A stretch of 7,902 nucleotides of DNA from Acidimicrobiales bacterium (GTDB taxonomy: Bacteria; Actinomycetota; Acidimicrobiia; Acidimicrobiales; Ilumatobacteraceae), in NCBI GenBank assembly GCA_030833305.1, contig JAURHL010000083.1, positions 1-7,902 on the forward strand, read 5' to 3'. This document shows, in pieces, positions 1 through 6,370 of the stretch. A program made the translations under genes and the position numbers. Position 1 is the first letter of the stretch; every line of letters starts with the position of its first letter. The notes under the pieces were generated by a model that ran no database searches, was not told where the DNA came from, and saw only the letters and a program-made list of their open reading frames with translations.

Positions 1-212
1 CGGGCCTCGTTCGGTGACGAATCGTTCGGCCAACGCACGGCGCGCAAACCGGTCTCGCTGGCGACCAACGTGAGCCGACCCACCGGACTGGCGTACGACG
101 ATGTCACCAGCGATTCGGCCACGTCGCCATCCTGCCAGAGCCCGTCGACCACCACGGTTCTGCCGTGTGCCCGTCGCAACACCTCGGAATTACCGCCCCG
201 CCACCGTTTCAT
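1..212 (-). CDS. ogt: Methylated-DNA--protein-cysteine S-methyltransferase, N-terminal part (cut by window edge)
   Basis: An open minus-strand frame runs from an ATG at 212-210 to the left edge: 70 codons with no stop. Residues about 38-62 contain SSYASPVGRLTLVAS followed by ETGLRAVRWP. This matches the family N-terminal pattern of a short lead, SP-x-G-x-L-x-L, then a strand with GL-x-x-x-x-F/W-P. Family members transfer alkyl groups from O6-alkylguanine in DNA onto their own cysteine. The C-terminal catalytic domain (PCHR motif) lies outside the window, so function rests on the N-terminal domain only. The start is uncertain. The ATG gives about 35 extra residues before the domain and lies inside a TACAAT box. 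A GTG at 122-120, preceded at 7 nt by AGGA, gives a more typical length. The gene is divergent from the DHA2 transporter, with only 15 nt between ATG starts. The domain hint is fairly clear; the symbol is a best guess within the family. Confidence 0.68.
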   Translation of the reverse strand, partial: MKRWRGGNSEVLRRAHGRTVVVDGLWQDGDVAESLVTSSYASPVGRLTLVASETGLRAVRWPNDSSPNEA

Positions 213-216
213 TGTA
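211..216 (-). promoter_or_regulatory. Possible -10 box (TACAAT) for the alkyltransferase gene
   Basis: The minus strand reads TACAAT here, close to the sigma-70-type TANNNT/TATAAT box. Transcription would start near 204, downstream of the ATG at 212, which would favour one of the internal GTG starts of the alkyltransferase. No convincing -35 hexamer lies 16-18 nt upstream. The box overlaps the plus-strand -10 box of the neighbouring transporter by two bases. Confidence 0.35.
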
Positions 217-220
217 CGGT
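215..220 (+). promoter_or_regulatory. Probable -10 box (TACGGT) of the DHA2 transporter, leaderless
   Basis: TACGGT fits TANNNT and lies 7 nt before the ATG at 228, so the predicted transcript would begin at or next to the start codon. No Shine-Dalgarno sequence is present before the ATG, which agrees with leaderless translation. The identical hexamer with the identical 7-nt spacing precedes the winged-helix gene at 4274. No clear -35 hexamer is seen. Confidence 0.45.
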
Positions 221-227
221 GCAACCA

Positions 228-1745
228 ATGACCGACACGCTCAATTCCACTCCGATGGGCGTGGCCATCACCAAACGCCAGTTGTACATGGTGTTCGGTG
301 GCGTCATCTCGGGACTGGCGCTGTCGGCTCTCGACGGCACGATCGTCAACACGGCACTGGCCACCATCGTCGGCGAACTCGGTGGAATCAAGTACTACGC
401 CTGGGTGGGCACCTCCTACATGCTGACCAGCACCACCTCGACTCCGCTCTTCGGCAAACTCTCCGACCTCTACGGTCGGCGAATTCTCTACCAGGCCGCC
501 ATCGTGATTTTCGCCGTCGGATCGGTCCTCTGCGGAATCGCCCAAACCATGTGGCAACTGGTGGTCGCCCGAGGTGTTCAAGGCATTGGTGGCGGTGGTC
601 TGCTGGCGGTGGCCTTCGCCATCATCGGCGACGTCGTCGCTCCACGCGAACGTGGCAAGTACATGGGACTCATCACGAGCATCTTCACCTTCAGCAGCGT
701 CATCGGGCCGTTGCTCGGTGGCTTCATCGTCGACAACACCAGTTGGCGTTGGATCTTCCTCGTCAACGTTCCGGTGGCGGTCGTCGCGATCATGATCACC
801 AACAAGGCGCTGAAGCTTCCGTTCGTTCGCCAGCAACGCAAGGTCGACTTCATGGGCGCCACGTTGCTCGTCTTCTCGGTCACCGCTTTGTTGTTGGGAC
901 TCTCGTGGACCGGTGACGAATACGGCTGGACCTCCGCTCCGACATTGGGTTTCTTCGCCACGGCCGTCGTGGGAACGGTCGCTTTCATTCGATGGGAGGA
1001 CAAGGCCCCCGAGCCCATCATCCCGCTCTCCATGCTCTCGATCGACACCGTCAAGGTCGTGGTGCCGCTCATGATCCTCATCGGCGCCGTGTTCTACGGC
1101 GCCAACGCCTTCATGCCCCTGTTCTTGCAGGGTGTCACCGGTGTGTCGGCCACCAATTCGGGACTGCTGCTGGTGCCGATGGCGGTCTCGGTGGCCATCA
1201 CGGCCACCTGGGTGGGGCGCATCACCTCGCGCACCGGCACCTACAAGGTGTGGTCACCGATCGGTTGCGCGATCACCACGGTCGGATTCGCGATGGCCTC
1301 GTTCCTCGACTCGTCGAACGGATACGTGTACCTCGCCATGGCCGCGTCGTTCATCCTCGGAATCGGGATGGGAATGATCATGCCCACCGGAACACTGGCG
1401 GTGCAGAACGCGGTCGCGCCGAGCGAGATGGGCACCGCGTCCTCGGTGGTGGTCTTCATGCGTCAGTTGGGCGGTGCCGTGGGACTCGCGGCCTACGGAG
1501 CCCTGTTCGCCAATCGGCTGAACGGTCGCGTCGACCCCGAGTTGGTGCAGGCCCCGCGCATGATCCGCACGTTGCCGTCACCCGTGCGCGAGCAGGCTCT
1601 CGATGCTCTCACGCATGCGATCGTCATCGTCTTCCGCGCCGCGGTTCCATTGGCGATCGTCGGTTTCGTCGTGGCCCTCGCCATGCCGAACCGGCCGTTG
1701 CGCTCGGCGGCCGCAATGAGCGCCGCCGCACCCTCAGGCGACTGA
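228..1745 (+). CDS. DHA2-family (EmrB/QacA-type) MFS drug:H+ antiporter
   Basis: A protein of 505 aa, the usual length for 14-helix DHA2 exporters, which expel drugs or metabolites across the cytoplasmic membrane in exchange for protons. Visible motifs: LDGTIVNTAL at about residues 35-44 (TM1 motif D1), GKLSDLYGRR at 76-85 (motif A, loop 2-3), R115 in VVARGVQGIGGGG (motif B region), and GPLLGGFIVD at 160-169 followed by SWRWIFLVNVPV (motif C and the TM5-6 region). Hydrophobic segments continue through the rest, ending in a short polar tail. The frame is open further upstream, but the N-terminus before MTDTLNS is not hydrophobic or family-like, and a TACGGT box sits 7 nt before the ATG at 228, so I choose that start. 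It is divergent from ogt and convergent with the next MFS gene, overlapping it by 12 bp. No TetR- or MarR-type repressor gene is adjacent in the window, so the substrate cannot be guessed. Confidence 0.9.
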   Translation: MTDTLNSTPMGVAITKRQLYMVFGGVISGLALSALDGTIVNTALATIVGELGGIKYYAWVGTSYMLTSTTSTPLFGKLSDLYGRRILYQAAIVIFAVGSVLCGIAQTMWQLVVARGVQGIGGGGLLAVAFAIIGDVVAPRERGKYMGLITSIFTFSSVIGPLLGGFIVDNTSWRWIFLVNVPVAVVAIMITNKALKLPFVRQQRKVDFMGATLLVFSVTALLLGLSWTGDEYGWTSAPTLGFFATAVVGTVAFIRWEDKAPEPIIPLSMLSIDTVKVVVPLMILIGAVFYGANAFMPLFLQGVTGVSATNSGLLLVPMAVSVAITATWVGRITSRTGTYKVWSPIGCAITTVGFAMASFLDSSNGYVYLAMAASFILGIGMGMIMPTGTLAVQNAVAPSEMGTASSVVVFMRQLGGAVGLAAYGALFANRLNGRVDPELVQAPRMIRTLPSPVREQALDALTHAIVIVFRAAVPLAIVGFVVALAMPNRPLRSAAAMSAAAPSGD

Positions 1746-2915
1746 CGGAACCGGCCGCTTCGTTCGCTGCAAGAGCGACAATCCGACAACGGCGAATCCG
1801 ATGCCCCCGGCGAAGGTGGCACGCTCTCCGAGCAGTTCACCGATGAGTCCGAGTGCCAGACCACCGATCACTCCGCCGATCTCGAAGAAACTGGTGAAAC
1901 TGGCCACCACTTCCACGCGATCCTCGCCGTCGATTCCCTCGACGCTCATGGCCAACAGCGACGGGTAGAAGAACGAGACGCCCAGGGCGAAGAAGACCGT
2001 GCCCAGCCAGATTCCGAACGAGTTGCCGAACACCCACACCGACGTGACACCGCCGAAGAGGAACCACATCGCCATCACCACACTGCGACGCAAACCGATG
2101 CGGGCCGGGAACTTGGCGCCGAACAAGCGAATGAACAGGCACAAGATGCTGTACGCGGTGAAGAAACCCGCCGAACCCGACAGCCCGATCGACTTGGCGA
2201 ACGTCGGAACGAACGACGTGAACGAGGTCCAGGCCGCCATACCGAGGGCCAGGATCGTTCCGGGGAGGATCGCGCGCGGGTGGAACCACGAGATGCGTCG
2301 CCGCGCCACGGGGGGTCGCTCCCCCACGAACGCCGGGGCCGCGAACGACACCAGCGCCGCCACCAACGCCGCGGCGGCCGAAACGATCCACACCGCGTCG
2401 TAATGTCCCGACGACAATCCGCGTGAACCCTCGACCACGTCACCCATCACCCACTCACCGATGATCGGTCCGACGGACAGGCCACCGAAAACGGCCACCG
2501 AGAGATAACTGGCGGCCTCGGCCTTGCGCGTCTCGGGGCTCAACTCCACGACGAGAATGGCCGCCCCGACGAACAACGCGGCCTCACCGACTCCCATCAA
2601 CGCGCGCAGCGGCAGGATCTGCCACGTCGACGTCACCACGATCAGGCTGAGGGCACCCAGCGCACCGATGACCGAACCGGTGACCATCATGGTGCGTCGG
2701 CCCCACGTGTTACCGACCCACGTCAACAACGGGCGGAAGAGCACCGCGGAACCGCTGAAGACGACACCGGCCGCACCGATCATGGCTTCTCCGCCACCGA
2801 GTCCGTTCTTGATGAAGACCGGCAACGTGGGGATGAAGATTCCGACGCACGTGTAATACGCCAACGTGGCCGCGGTGACCAACAGAAACCGCGGCGTCAC
2901 CATCCGTTCGCTCAA
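1734..2915 (-). CDS. MFS transporter, 12-TM type (DHA1-like), second gene of acyl-CoA dehydrogenase operon
   Basis: A 393-aa protein, rich in hydrophobic segments throughout and of typical length for a 12-helix MFS carrier. TM1 contains YYTCVGIFIPTLPVFI at about residues 20-35. The loop 2-3 motif A is degenerate: NTWGRR at 69-74 carries Asn where the family usually has Asp. A long polar linker at about 197-211 (GERPPVARRRISWF) fits the central cytoplasmic loop between the two six-helix halves. The start codon is TTG at 2915-2913, overlapping the TGA stop of the upstream acyl-CoA dehydrogenase. A strong AAGGAG lies 11 nt before the TTG. An in-frame ATG at 2903-2901 is the alternative start but has only a weak GAG before it. 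Coupled translation with the dehydrogenase suggests carriage of a related organic acid or its product, which is inference. Specificity is unknown. Confidence 0.85.
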   Translation of the reverse strand: MSERMVTPRFLLVTAATLAYYTCVGIFIPTLPVFIKNGLGGGEAMIGAAGVVFSGSAVLFRPLLTWVGNTWGRRTMMVTGSVIGALGALSLIVVTSTWQILPLRALMGVGEAALFVGAAILVVELSPETRKAEAASYLSVAVFGGLSVGPIIGEWVMGDVVEGSRGLSSGHYDAVWIVSAAAALVAALVSFAAPAFVGERPPVARRRISWFHPRAILPGTILALGMAAWTSFTSFVPTFAKSIGLSGSAGFFTAYSILCLFIRLFGAKFPARIGLRRSVVMAMWFLFGGVTSVWVFGNSFGIWLGTVFFALGVSFFYPSLLAMSVEGIDGEDRVEVVASFTSFFEIGGVIGGLALGLIGELLGERATFAGGIGFAVVGLSLLQRTKRPVPSVA

Positions 2916-4147
2916 CCGGCCGACGGCTCCTTGGGCAACCCGAGCACGCGCTCACCCACGATGTTGCGCTGGATCTGGCTGGTGCCACCCCAGATGGTCT
3001 CGGATCGGCTGAAGAAGAACGCCGACATCATCGGGCTCACCGGGTAACCCTCACGACGCTTCTCGCGAGCCACGCCGGGCCACGAACCCCCTTCGGGGCC
3101 GGCATCGACGAGCATCGCGTTGGCACCGAAGATGTCGAGTGCCAGCTCCATCGCGGCCTTGTGCATCTCGGACCAGAACATCTTGTTGGACGCACCGAGG
3201 GCCATGACACCGAGGTCCTTGGAGTTGTTCAACGTGGCGGTCAGCGACCGCAAACCGTTGATGCGCAGGATCTGGATCTTGGTGTAGTACTGCATCAGAC
3301 GCTGACGAATGTCCTCGTCGTGGATGCGCCCGTTCTCGGTGGCGGCGCGAACCATCTGCTTGTACTCCTCCTCGAACCGGCGGTACCCGGTGGTGGCGCT
3401 CATGCCACGCTCGAAGGCCAAGGTGCTGTTGGCGACCTTCCATCCGTTGTTCACGCCACCGACGACGTTGTCCTTGGGACAACGCGCGTTGGTGAAGAAG
3501 ACCTCGCAGAACTCGGCGGTTCCGTCGGGCTGCACGATGCCTCGGACCTCGACGCCTTCCTGGCGCATGGGCACCAACAAGTACGAGATGCCCTTGTGCT
3601 TGGGGGCCTCGGGATCGGTGCGGGTGAGCAAGAAGCAGTAGTCCGCATGGTGACCACCGGTGGTCCACACCTTCTGGCCGTTGATGATCCATTCGTCCCC
3701 ATCGAGAATCGCCTGGGTCTTCAACGACGCGAGATCCGAGCCCGAGTTCGGTTCGCTGAAGCCCTGACACCAGCGGGTCTTGCCGTTCAGGATGTTGGGG
3801 AGGAACTCCTTCTTCTGTTCCTCGGTGCCCCACTGCAGAATCGTCGGCCCGACCAGAGTGTCGCCGAAGAAGTCGGCGCGCAACGGCGCCTTCAGACGCG
3901 CGAACTCCTCGGACAACACCACACCCTGCATCGTGGTGAGACCCTTGCCGCCGTACTCCTTGGGCCACGTGGCGCAGATCCAACCACCGGCGAACAATTT
4001 CGACGGCCACTCCTCGATGAACTTCTTGCGCTCCTCGCCGACCAGTTCGAAGCCCGGCTCCCCCCAGCCCGTGGGCAGATTGGCCACGAGCCAGTCACGG
4101 ATCTCTCGGCGGAATTGTTCGGCATCGGCGGGGTAGCTCAGTTCCAT
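2912..4147 (-). CDS. Acyl-CoA dehydrogenase (FadE family)
   Basis: A 411-aa, full-length FAD-dependent acyl-CoA dehydrogenase, a family that oxidises acyl-CoA thioesters to 2,3-enoyl-CoA in the cytoplasm. The N-terminal helical domain runs to about residue 125. GFSEPNSGSDLASLKT (129-144) is the first family signature. Next come the middle beta domain (WIINGQKVWTTGG, 153-165) and the C-terminal helical domain ending in ETIWGGTSQIQRNIVGERVL (383-402), the second signature. The usual catalytic Glu of MCAD-like enzymes (YEGTSQ) is Gly387 here. Glu246 in TLAFERG probably serves instead, as in isovaleryl-CoA-type and mycobacterial ChsE4 (FadE26)-like subunits. The frame is open to a TTG at 4183, but the ATG at 4147 begins a family-like N-terminus (MELSYPADAEQFRREIRDWL) with GAGAG about 8-10 nt upstream. 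It is the first gene of the operon with the MFS gene. Substrate is unknown; a branched or bulky acyl-CoA is possible. Confidence 0.92.
   Translation of the reverse strand: MELSYPADAEQFRREIRDWLVANLPTGWGEPGFELVGEERKKFIEEWPSKLFAGGWICATWPKEYGGKGLTTMQGVVLSEEFARLKAPLRADFFGDTLVGPTILQWGTEEQKKEFLPNILNGKTRWCQGFSEPNSGSDLASLKTQAILDGDEWIINGQKVWTTGGHHADYCFLLTRTDPEAPKHKGISYLLVPMRQEGVEVRGIVQPDGTAEFCEVFFTNARCPKDNVVGGVNNGWKVANSTLAFERGMSATTGYRRFEEEYKQMVRAATENGRIHDEDIRQRLMQYYTKIQILRINGLRSLTATLNNSKDLGVMALGASNKMFWSEMHKAAMELALDIFGANAMLVDAGPEGGSWPGVAREKRREGYPVSPMMSAFFFSRSETIWGGTSQIQRNIVGERVLGLPKEPSAG
2927..2932 (-). promoter_or_regulatory. Shine-Dalgarno supporting a TTG start of the MFS gene
   Basis: The minus strand reads AAGGAG inside the last codons of the acyl-CoA dehydrogenase, 11 nt before the TTG at 2915 and 23 nt before the alternative ATG at 2903. 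The spacing favours the TTG and translational coupling to the upstream gene. Confidence 0.5.
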
Positions 4148-4212
4148 GTGGGCAGTCTCTCGCAGATCGGAGCCGTCCCCCAACCCGAACCCTCAACTCC
4201 TCTGCGCCACCG

Positions 4213-4266
4213 TTCACACGGCGTTCACAGACTCCGAACAGTCGGGAAATCCCGGATTCCTACGGT
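4213..4266 (+). promoter_or_regulatory. Phased 11-bp operator array plus -10 box, promoter of the winged-helix gene
   Basis: Four 5-bp half-sites lie at exact 11-bp steps: TTCAC 4213-4217, TTCAC 4224-4228, CGAAC 4235-4239 and GAAAT 4246-4250. The first two form a direct repeat of GTTCACA, close to the GTTCACC core of Streptomyces PhoP (PHO box) units, and the phasing also fits GlnR boxes. Ten bases after the last unit comes TACGGT (4261-4266), a TANNNT -10 box 7 nt before the ATG at 4274, which implies a leaderless transcript. No canonical -35 hexamer is seen; the array covers that position, as in activator-dependent PhoB-type promoters. The amt promoter has the same layout with the same distances. 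Binding by any particular regulator is inference. Confidence 0.6.
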
Positions 4267-4273
4267 TGGCGTC

Positions 4274-4531
4274 ATGGAATCGTCCGCTCGCCTCGCCGCC
4301 CAGGAGGCCGCCGTCCTGAAGGCCCTCGTGGATTGCCGAGGGCGGGTCGTGAGTCGCCGCGAACTGGCCCGGCTCGCCGGAATCGCCGACCTGAACGACC
4401 GTCGCTGCGACTCGTTGTTGGTCGCCATCCGCCGGGTGCTGGGCGCCGACGCCATTCGCACGGTCCGTGGCCGAGGGTGGATGATCGTGCCGTTGGCGGT
4501 CGATCGGGCCGAAGTGCTGCTGGCCGCCTGA
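4274..4531 (+). CDS. Stand-alone OmpR/PhoB-type winged-helix DNA-binding protein, no receiver domain
   Basis: An 85-aa protein that is almost entirely one C-terminal-effector (Trans_reg_C) winged-helix domain. Residues 9-31 (AQEAAVLKALVDCRGRVVSR then REL) match the start of the domain. DRRCDSLLVAIRRVLG (42-57) matches the recognition helix pattern (usually V-D-V-H-I-x-x-L-R-x-K-L-G). IRTVRGRGWMI (61-71) is the classic wing hairpin. Normal family members carry an N-terminal phosphorylatable receiver of about 120 aa, absent here: the frame stays open upstream only because it runs antisense through the acyl-CoA dehydrogenase gene. The ATG at 4274 is chosen because a -10 box lies 7 nt before it and the domain fits at once. 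The protein is divergent from the dehydrogenase and 31 nt before the antiporter. It probably binds 11-bp direct repeats, and such repeats lie in its own promoter, so autoregulation is plausible. The target set is unknown. Confidence 0.82.
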   Translation: MESSARLAAQEAAVLKALVDCRGRVVSRRELARLAGIADLNDRRCDSLLVAIRRVLGADAIRTVRGRGWMIVPLAVDRAEVLLAA

Positions 4532-4550
4532 TCCGAACGAACCTCACTCG

Positions 4551-4556
4551 TAGAAT
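4551..4556 (+). promoter_or_regulatory. Probable -10 box (TAGAAT) of the antiporter gene, leaderless
   Basis: TAGAAT lies 6 nt before the ATG at 4563, placing the expected transcription start on the start codon. No Shine-Dalgarno sequence occurs in the 31 nt between the winged-helix stop and this ATG, so leaderless initiation is the simplest reading. The antiporter can thus be transcribed separately from the winged-helix gene, though read-through is also possible. No phased 11-bp array is seen here. Confidence 0.5.
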
Positions 4557-4562
4557 TCTCCG

Positions 4563-6335
4563 ATGCCGATGATCGCCGCCTCCGCCGGCACGTACGACCT
4601 GGCTCTCGTGCTCGGCAACTTGCTCGTCATCATCGTGGTGGCCCGACTGGCCGCCGAACTGGCCGAGCGCGCGCGCATCCCGGCGGTGTTGGGCGAGATC
4701 GTGGCCGGCATCGTCATCGGACCGAGCGTGCTCGGCTGGATCGACCCCATCGCCCACCTCGAGATCGCCGACATGGTGCTGTTGCTCGGCGAGATCGGTG
4801 TGATCCTGTTGTTGTTCCAAGTGGGTTTGGAGATGGATCTCGGCGAGATGGCCAAGGTCGGCAAGCCCGCGTTCGTCGTCGCGATCGTCGGCGTCGCGAT
4901 TCCCTTCGCGGCGGGTTTCGGCGTGGCCGCGGCGTTCGGCGAGGAAGGCAAGGTGGCACTGTTCATCGGCGCCGCCCTCACCGCCACCAGTGTCGGAATC
5001 ACCGCCCGCGTGCTGGGCGACTTGCGGGCCTTGGCGCTGAAAGAGTCGCGCATCGTGTTGGGCGCGGCGGTGGCCGACGACGTGCTCGGGTTGGTGATCC
5101 TCACCGTCGTCGTGAAGGTGGTGACCGAGGGCTCCATCGGCGCCGGTGTCGTTCTCGAAACGATCGGCCTGGCAGTCGGGTTCCTCGTCGTCACCGGACT
5201 GTTGGCGATCTTCGTCATCCCCAAGCTGTTCACGCGAATCGATCGGTTGGCCCGGTCGTCGACCACGATCGTGGCGGTGGCGTTCGGATTGACGCTGGCG
5301 TTCTCTTTACTGGCGAATCAAGCGAAGTTGGCCTTCATCATCGGAGCCTTCATGGCGGGCCTCGGCGTCGGACGTAGCACGCAACACGAACGCATCGCCG
5401 AGGGCCTGAACCCGCTCGGGCACATATTCATTCCGGTGTTCTTCGCCAGCATCGGCATCAACGCCGATCTCGAGGCCATGTTCCAACCGAGCGTGTTGGC
5501 GTTGGCCGGTGCTCTCACCGTCGTTGCGGTCGTGGGCAAACTGGTGGCCGGTCTCGGGCTCGGGCGTTCCGGTGGGGACCGGATGCTCGTCGGTATCGGC
5601 ATGATGCCCCGGGGCGAGGTGGGTCTCATCTTCGCCAGCATCGGATTGTCCAAGGGAGTTCTCGACGACGAGTTGTACGGAGCGTTGCTGCTGATGGTGC
5701 TGGTCACCACCATGCTCACCCCACCCCTGATTCGTTGGAAACTCAGTCGTCGCGTGATCGACGACGCCTCCATTCCCGTGGCGCCCTGGACCTCGGTGGA
5801 GACGTCACATTTGTTCGACGAGTTGCTCAACACCGACGCCGACGAATGGTGGCGGATCATCGATCGACGTCGCATCGAGGAGCGCGTGCCCGCGGTCGGC
5901 GAGGCCATGAGCCGTCATCGAGCCGAACCCGATTTCTCCGATCAGGGCTTGAACGGCCACCTTCATTCCTTGCACGAACTGAAGCGTCATCTCGACGATC
6001 CCGCTCTCGATCCGCGCCTCGGCCGCGCCCTCGACCGCATCGGCTTGGTCGAGGTGGTCGCTCTGGCGTGCTTCATCGACTCCATCGTCGACGACGGGCG
6101 CGCCGCCATCGAGGTGGCCCGCACGATGATGCCCGATTCCCTCGACGACGTCATGCACATCCTGTCGCTCAGCGAATCGATGAAGGACGCGGTGAAGGGG
6201 CCGGACCCCACCGTCCCCGCGGAGTTGCTGTCGGGCGACGAGTACCTCGTGTTGTCCGCCTGGGTTCTGGCCGCGCTCACCGCGCGCGAGCAACACCGCG
6301 CCGCCCTCGACGCAGCCGTCTCCGGATTGGTCTGA
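4563..6335 (+). CDS. Cation:proton antiporter, CPA2 family, with an unusual C-terminal soluble region
   Basis: A 590-aa protein. Residues 1 to about 392 form a Na+/H+ exchanger membrane domain. VLGEIVAGIVIGPSVLG (42-58) is the family TM2 signature. LLLFQVGLEMDL (82-93) and LTATSVGITARVLGDL (139-154) belong to the core, and AVADDVLGLVIL (169-180) carries the paired Asp172-Asp173 of electrogenic NapA/NhaA-like exchangers. Lys326 in VVGKLVAG may be the NapA-type core lysine, and MPRGEVGLIFASIG (348-361) is the conserved late-helix motif. The family exchanges Na+ or K+ for H+ in pH and salt balance; ion choice is not readable here. The C-terminal 195 aa or so are charged and helical-looking. They lack the GxGxxG nucleotide-binding motif of KefB/C RCK domains and any universal-stress fold I recognise. 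The ATG sits 6 nt after a TAGAAT box. A hairpin terminator follows the stop by 4 nt. Confidence 0.9.
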   Translation: MPMIAASAGTYDLALVLGNLLVIIVVARLAAELAERARIPAVLGEIVAGIVIGPSVLGWIDPIAHLEIADMVLLLGEIGVILLLFQVGLEMDLGEMAKVGKPAFVVAIVGVAIPFAAGFGVAAAFGEEGKVALFIGAALTATSVGITARVLGDLRALALKESRIVLGAAVADDVLGLVILTVVVKVVTEGSIGAGVVLETIGLAVGFLVVTGLLAIFVIPKLFTRIDRLARSSTTIVAVAFGLTLAFSLLANQAKLAFIIGAFMAGLGVGRSTQHERIAEGLNPLGHIFIPVFFASIGINADLEAMFQPSVLALAGALTVVAVVGKLVAGLGLGRSGGDRMLVGIGMMPRGEVGLIFASIGLSKGVLDDELYGALLLMVLVTTMLTPPLIRWKLSRRVIDDASIPVAPWTSVETSHLFDELLNTDADEWWRIIDRRRIEERVPAVGEAMSRHRAEPDFSDQGLNGHLHSLHELKRHLDDPALDPRLGRALDRIGLVEVVALACFIDSIVDDGRAAIEVARTMMPDSLDDVMHILSLSESMKDAVKGPDPTVPAELLSGDEYLVLSAWVLAALTAREQHRAALDAAVSGLV

Positions 6336-6339
6336 GCCC

Positions 6340-6360
6340 GCCGACGCGGATCGCGACGGC
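6340..6360 (+). terminator. GC-rich hairpin, probable terminator of the antiporter gene
   Basis: Bases 6340-6348 pair with 6352-6360: eight G-C pairs, one A-A mismatch and a 3-nt GAT loop. It begins 4 nt after the TGA at 6333-6335. There is no T-tract after it, so it would be of the U-less type reported in high-GC actinobacteria, or simply a 3'-end stabiliser. The operator array of amt starts right after it. Confidence 0.5.
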
Positions 6361-6370
6361 GAACACATCG

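Noticed and set aside
101..916. 271-codon plus-strand frame overlapping the start of the DHA2 gene
   Set aside because: The translation is Arg/His-rich without motifs, and it runs through both the ogt start and the DHA2 coding region in the wrong frame.
3161..4273. Long plus-strand open frame leading into the winged-helix gene (456 codons in total)
   Set aside because: This part is antisense to the acyl-CoA dehydrogenase, whose family motifs are unmistakable. Its translation shows no domain, and a promoter with an ATG at 4274 gives the complete winged-helix protein.
4544..5266. 240-codon minus-strand open frame opposite the antiporter
   Set aside because: The Ser/Thr/Ala/Pro-rich translation without motifs is a shadow of the antiporter core, which carries the functional Asp-Asp pair and signature motifs.
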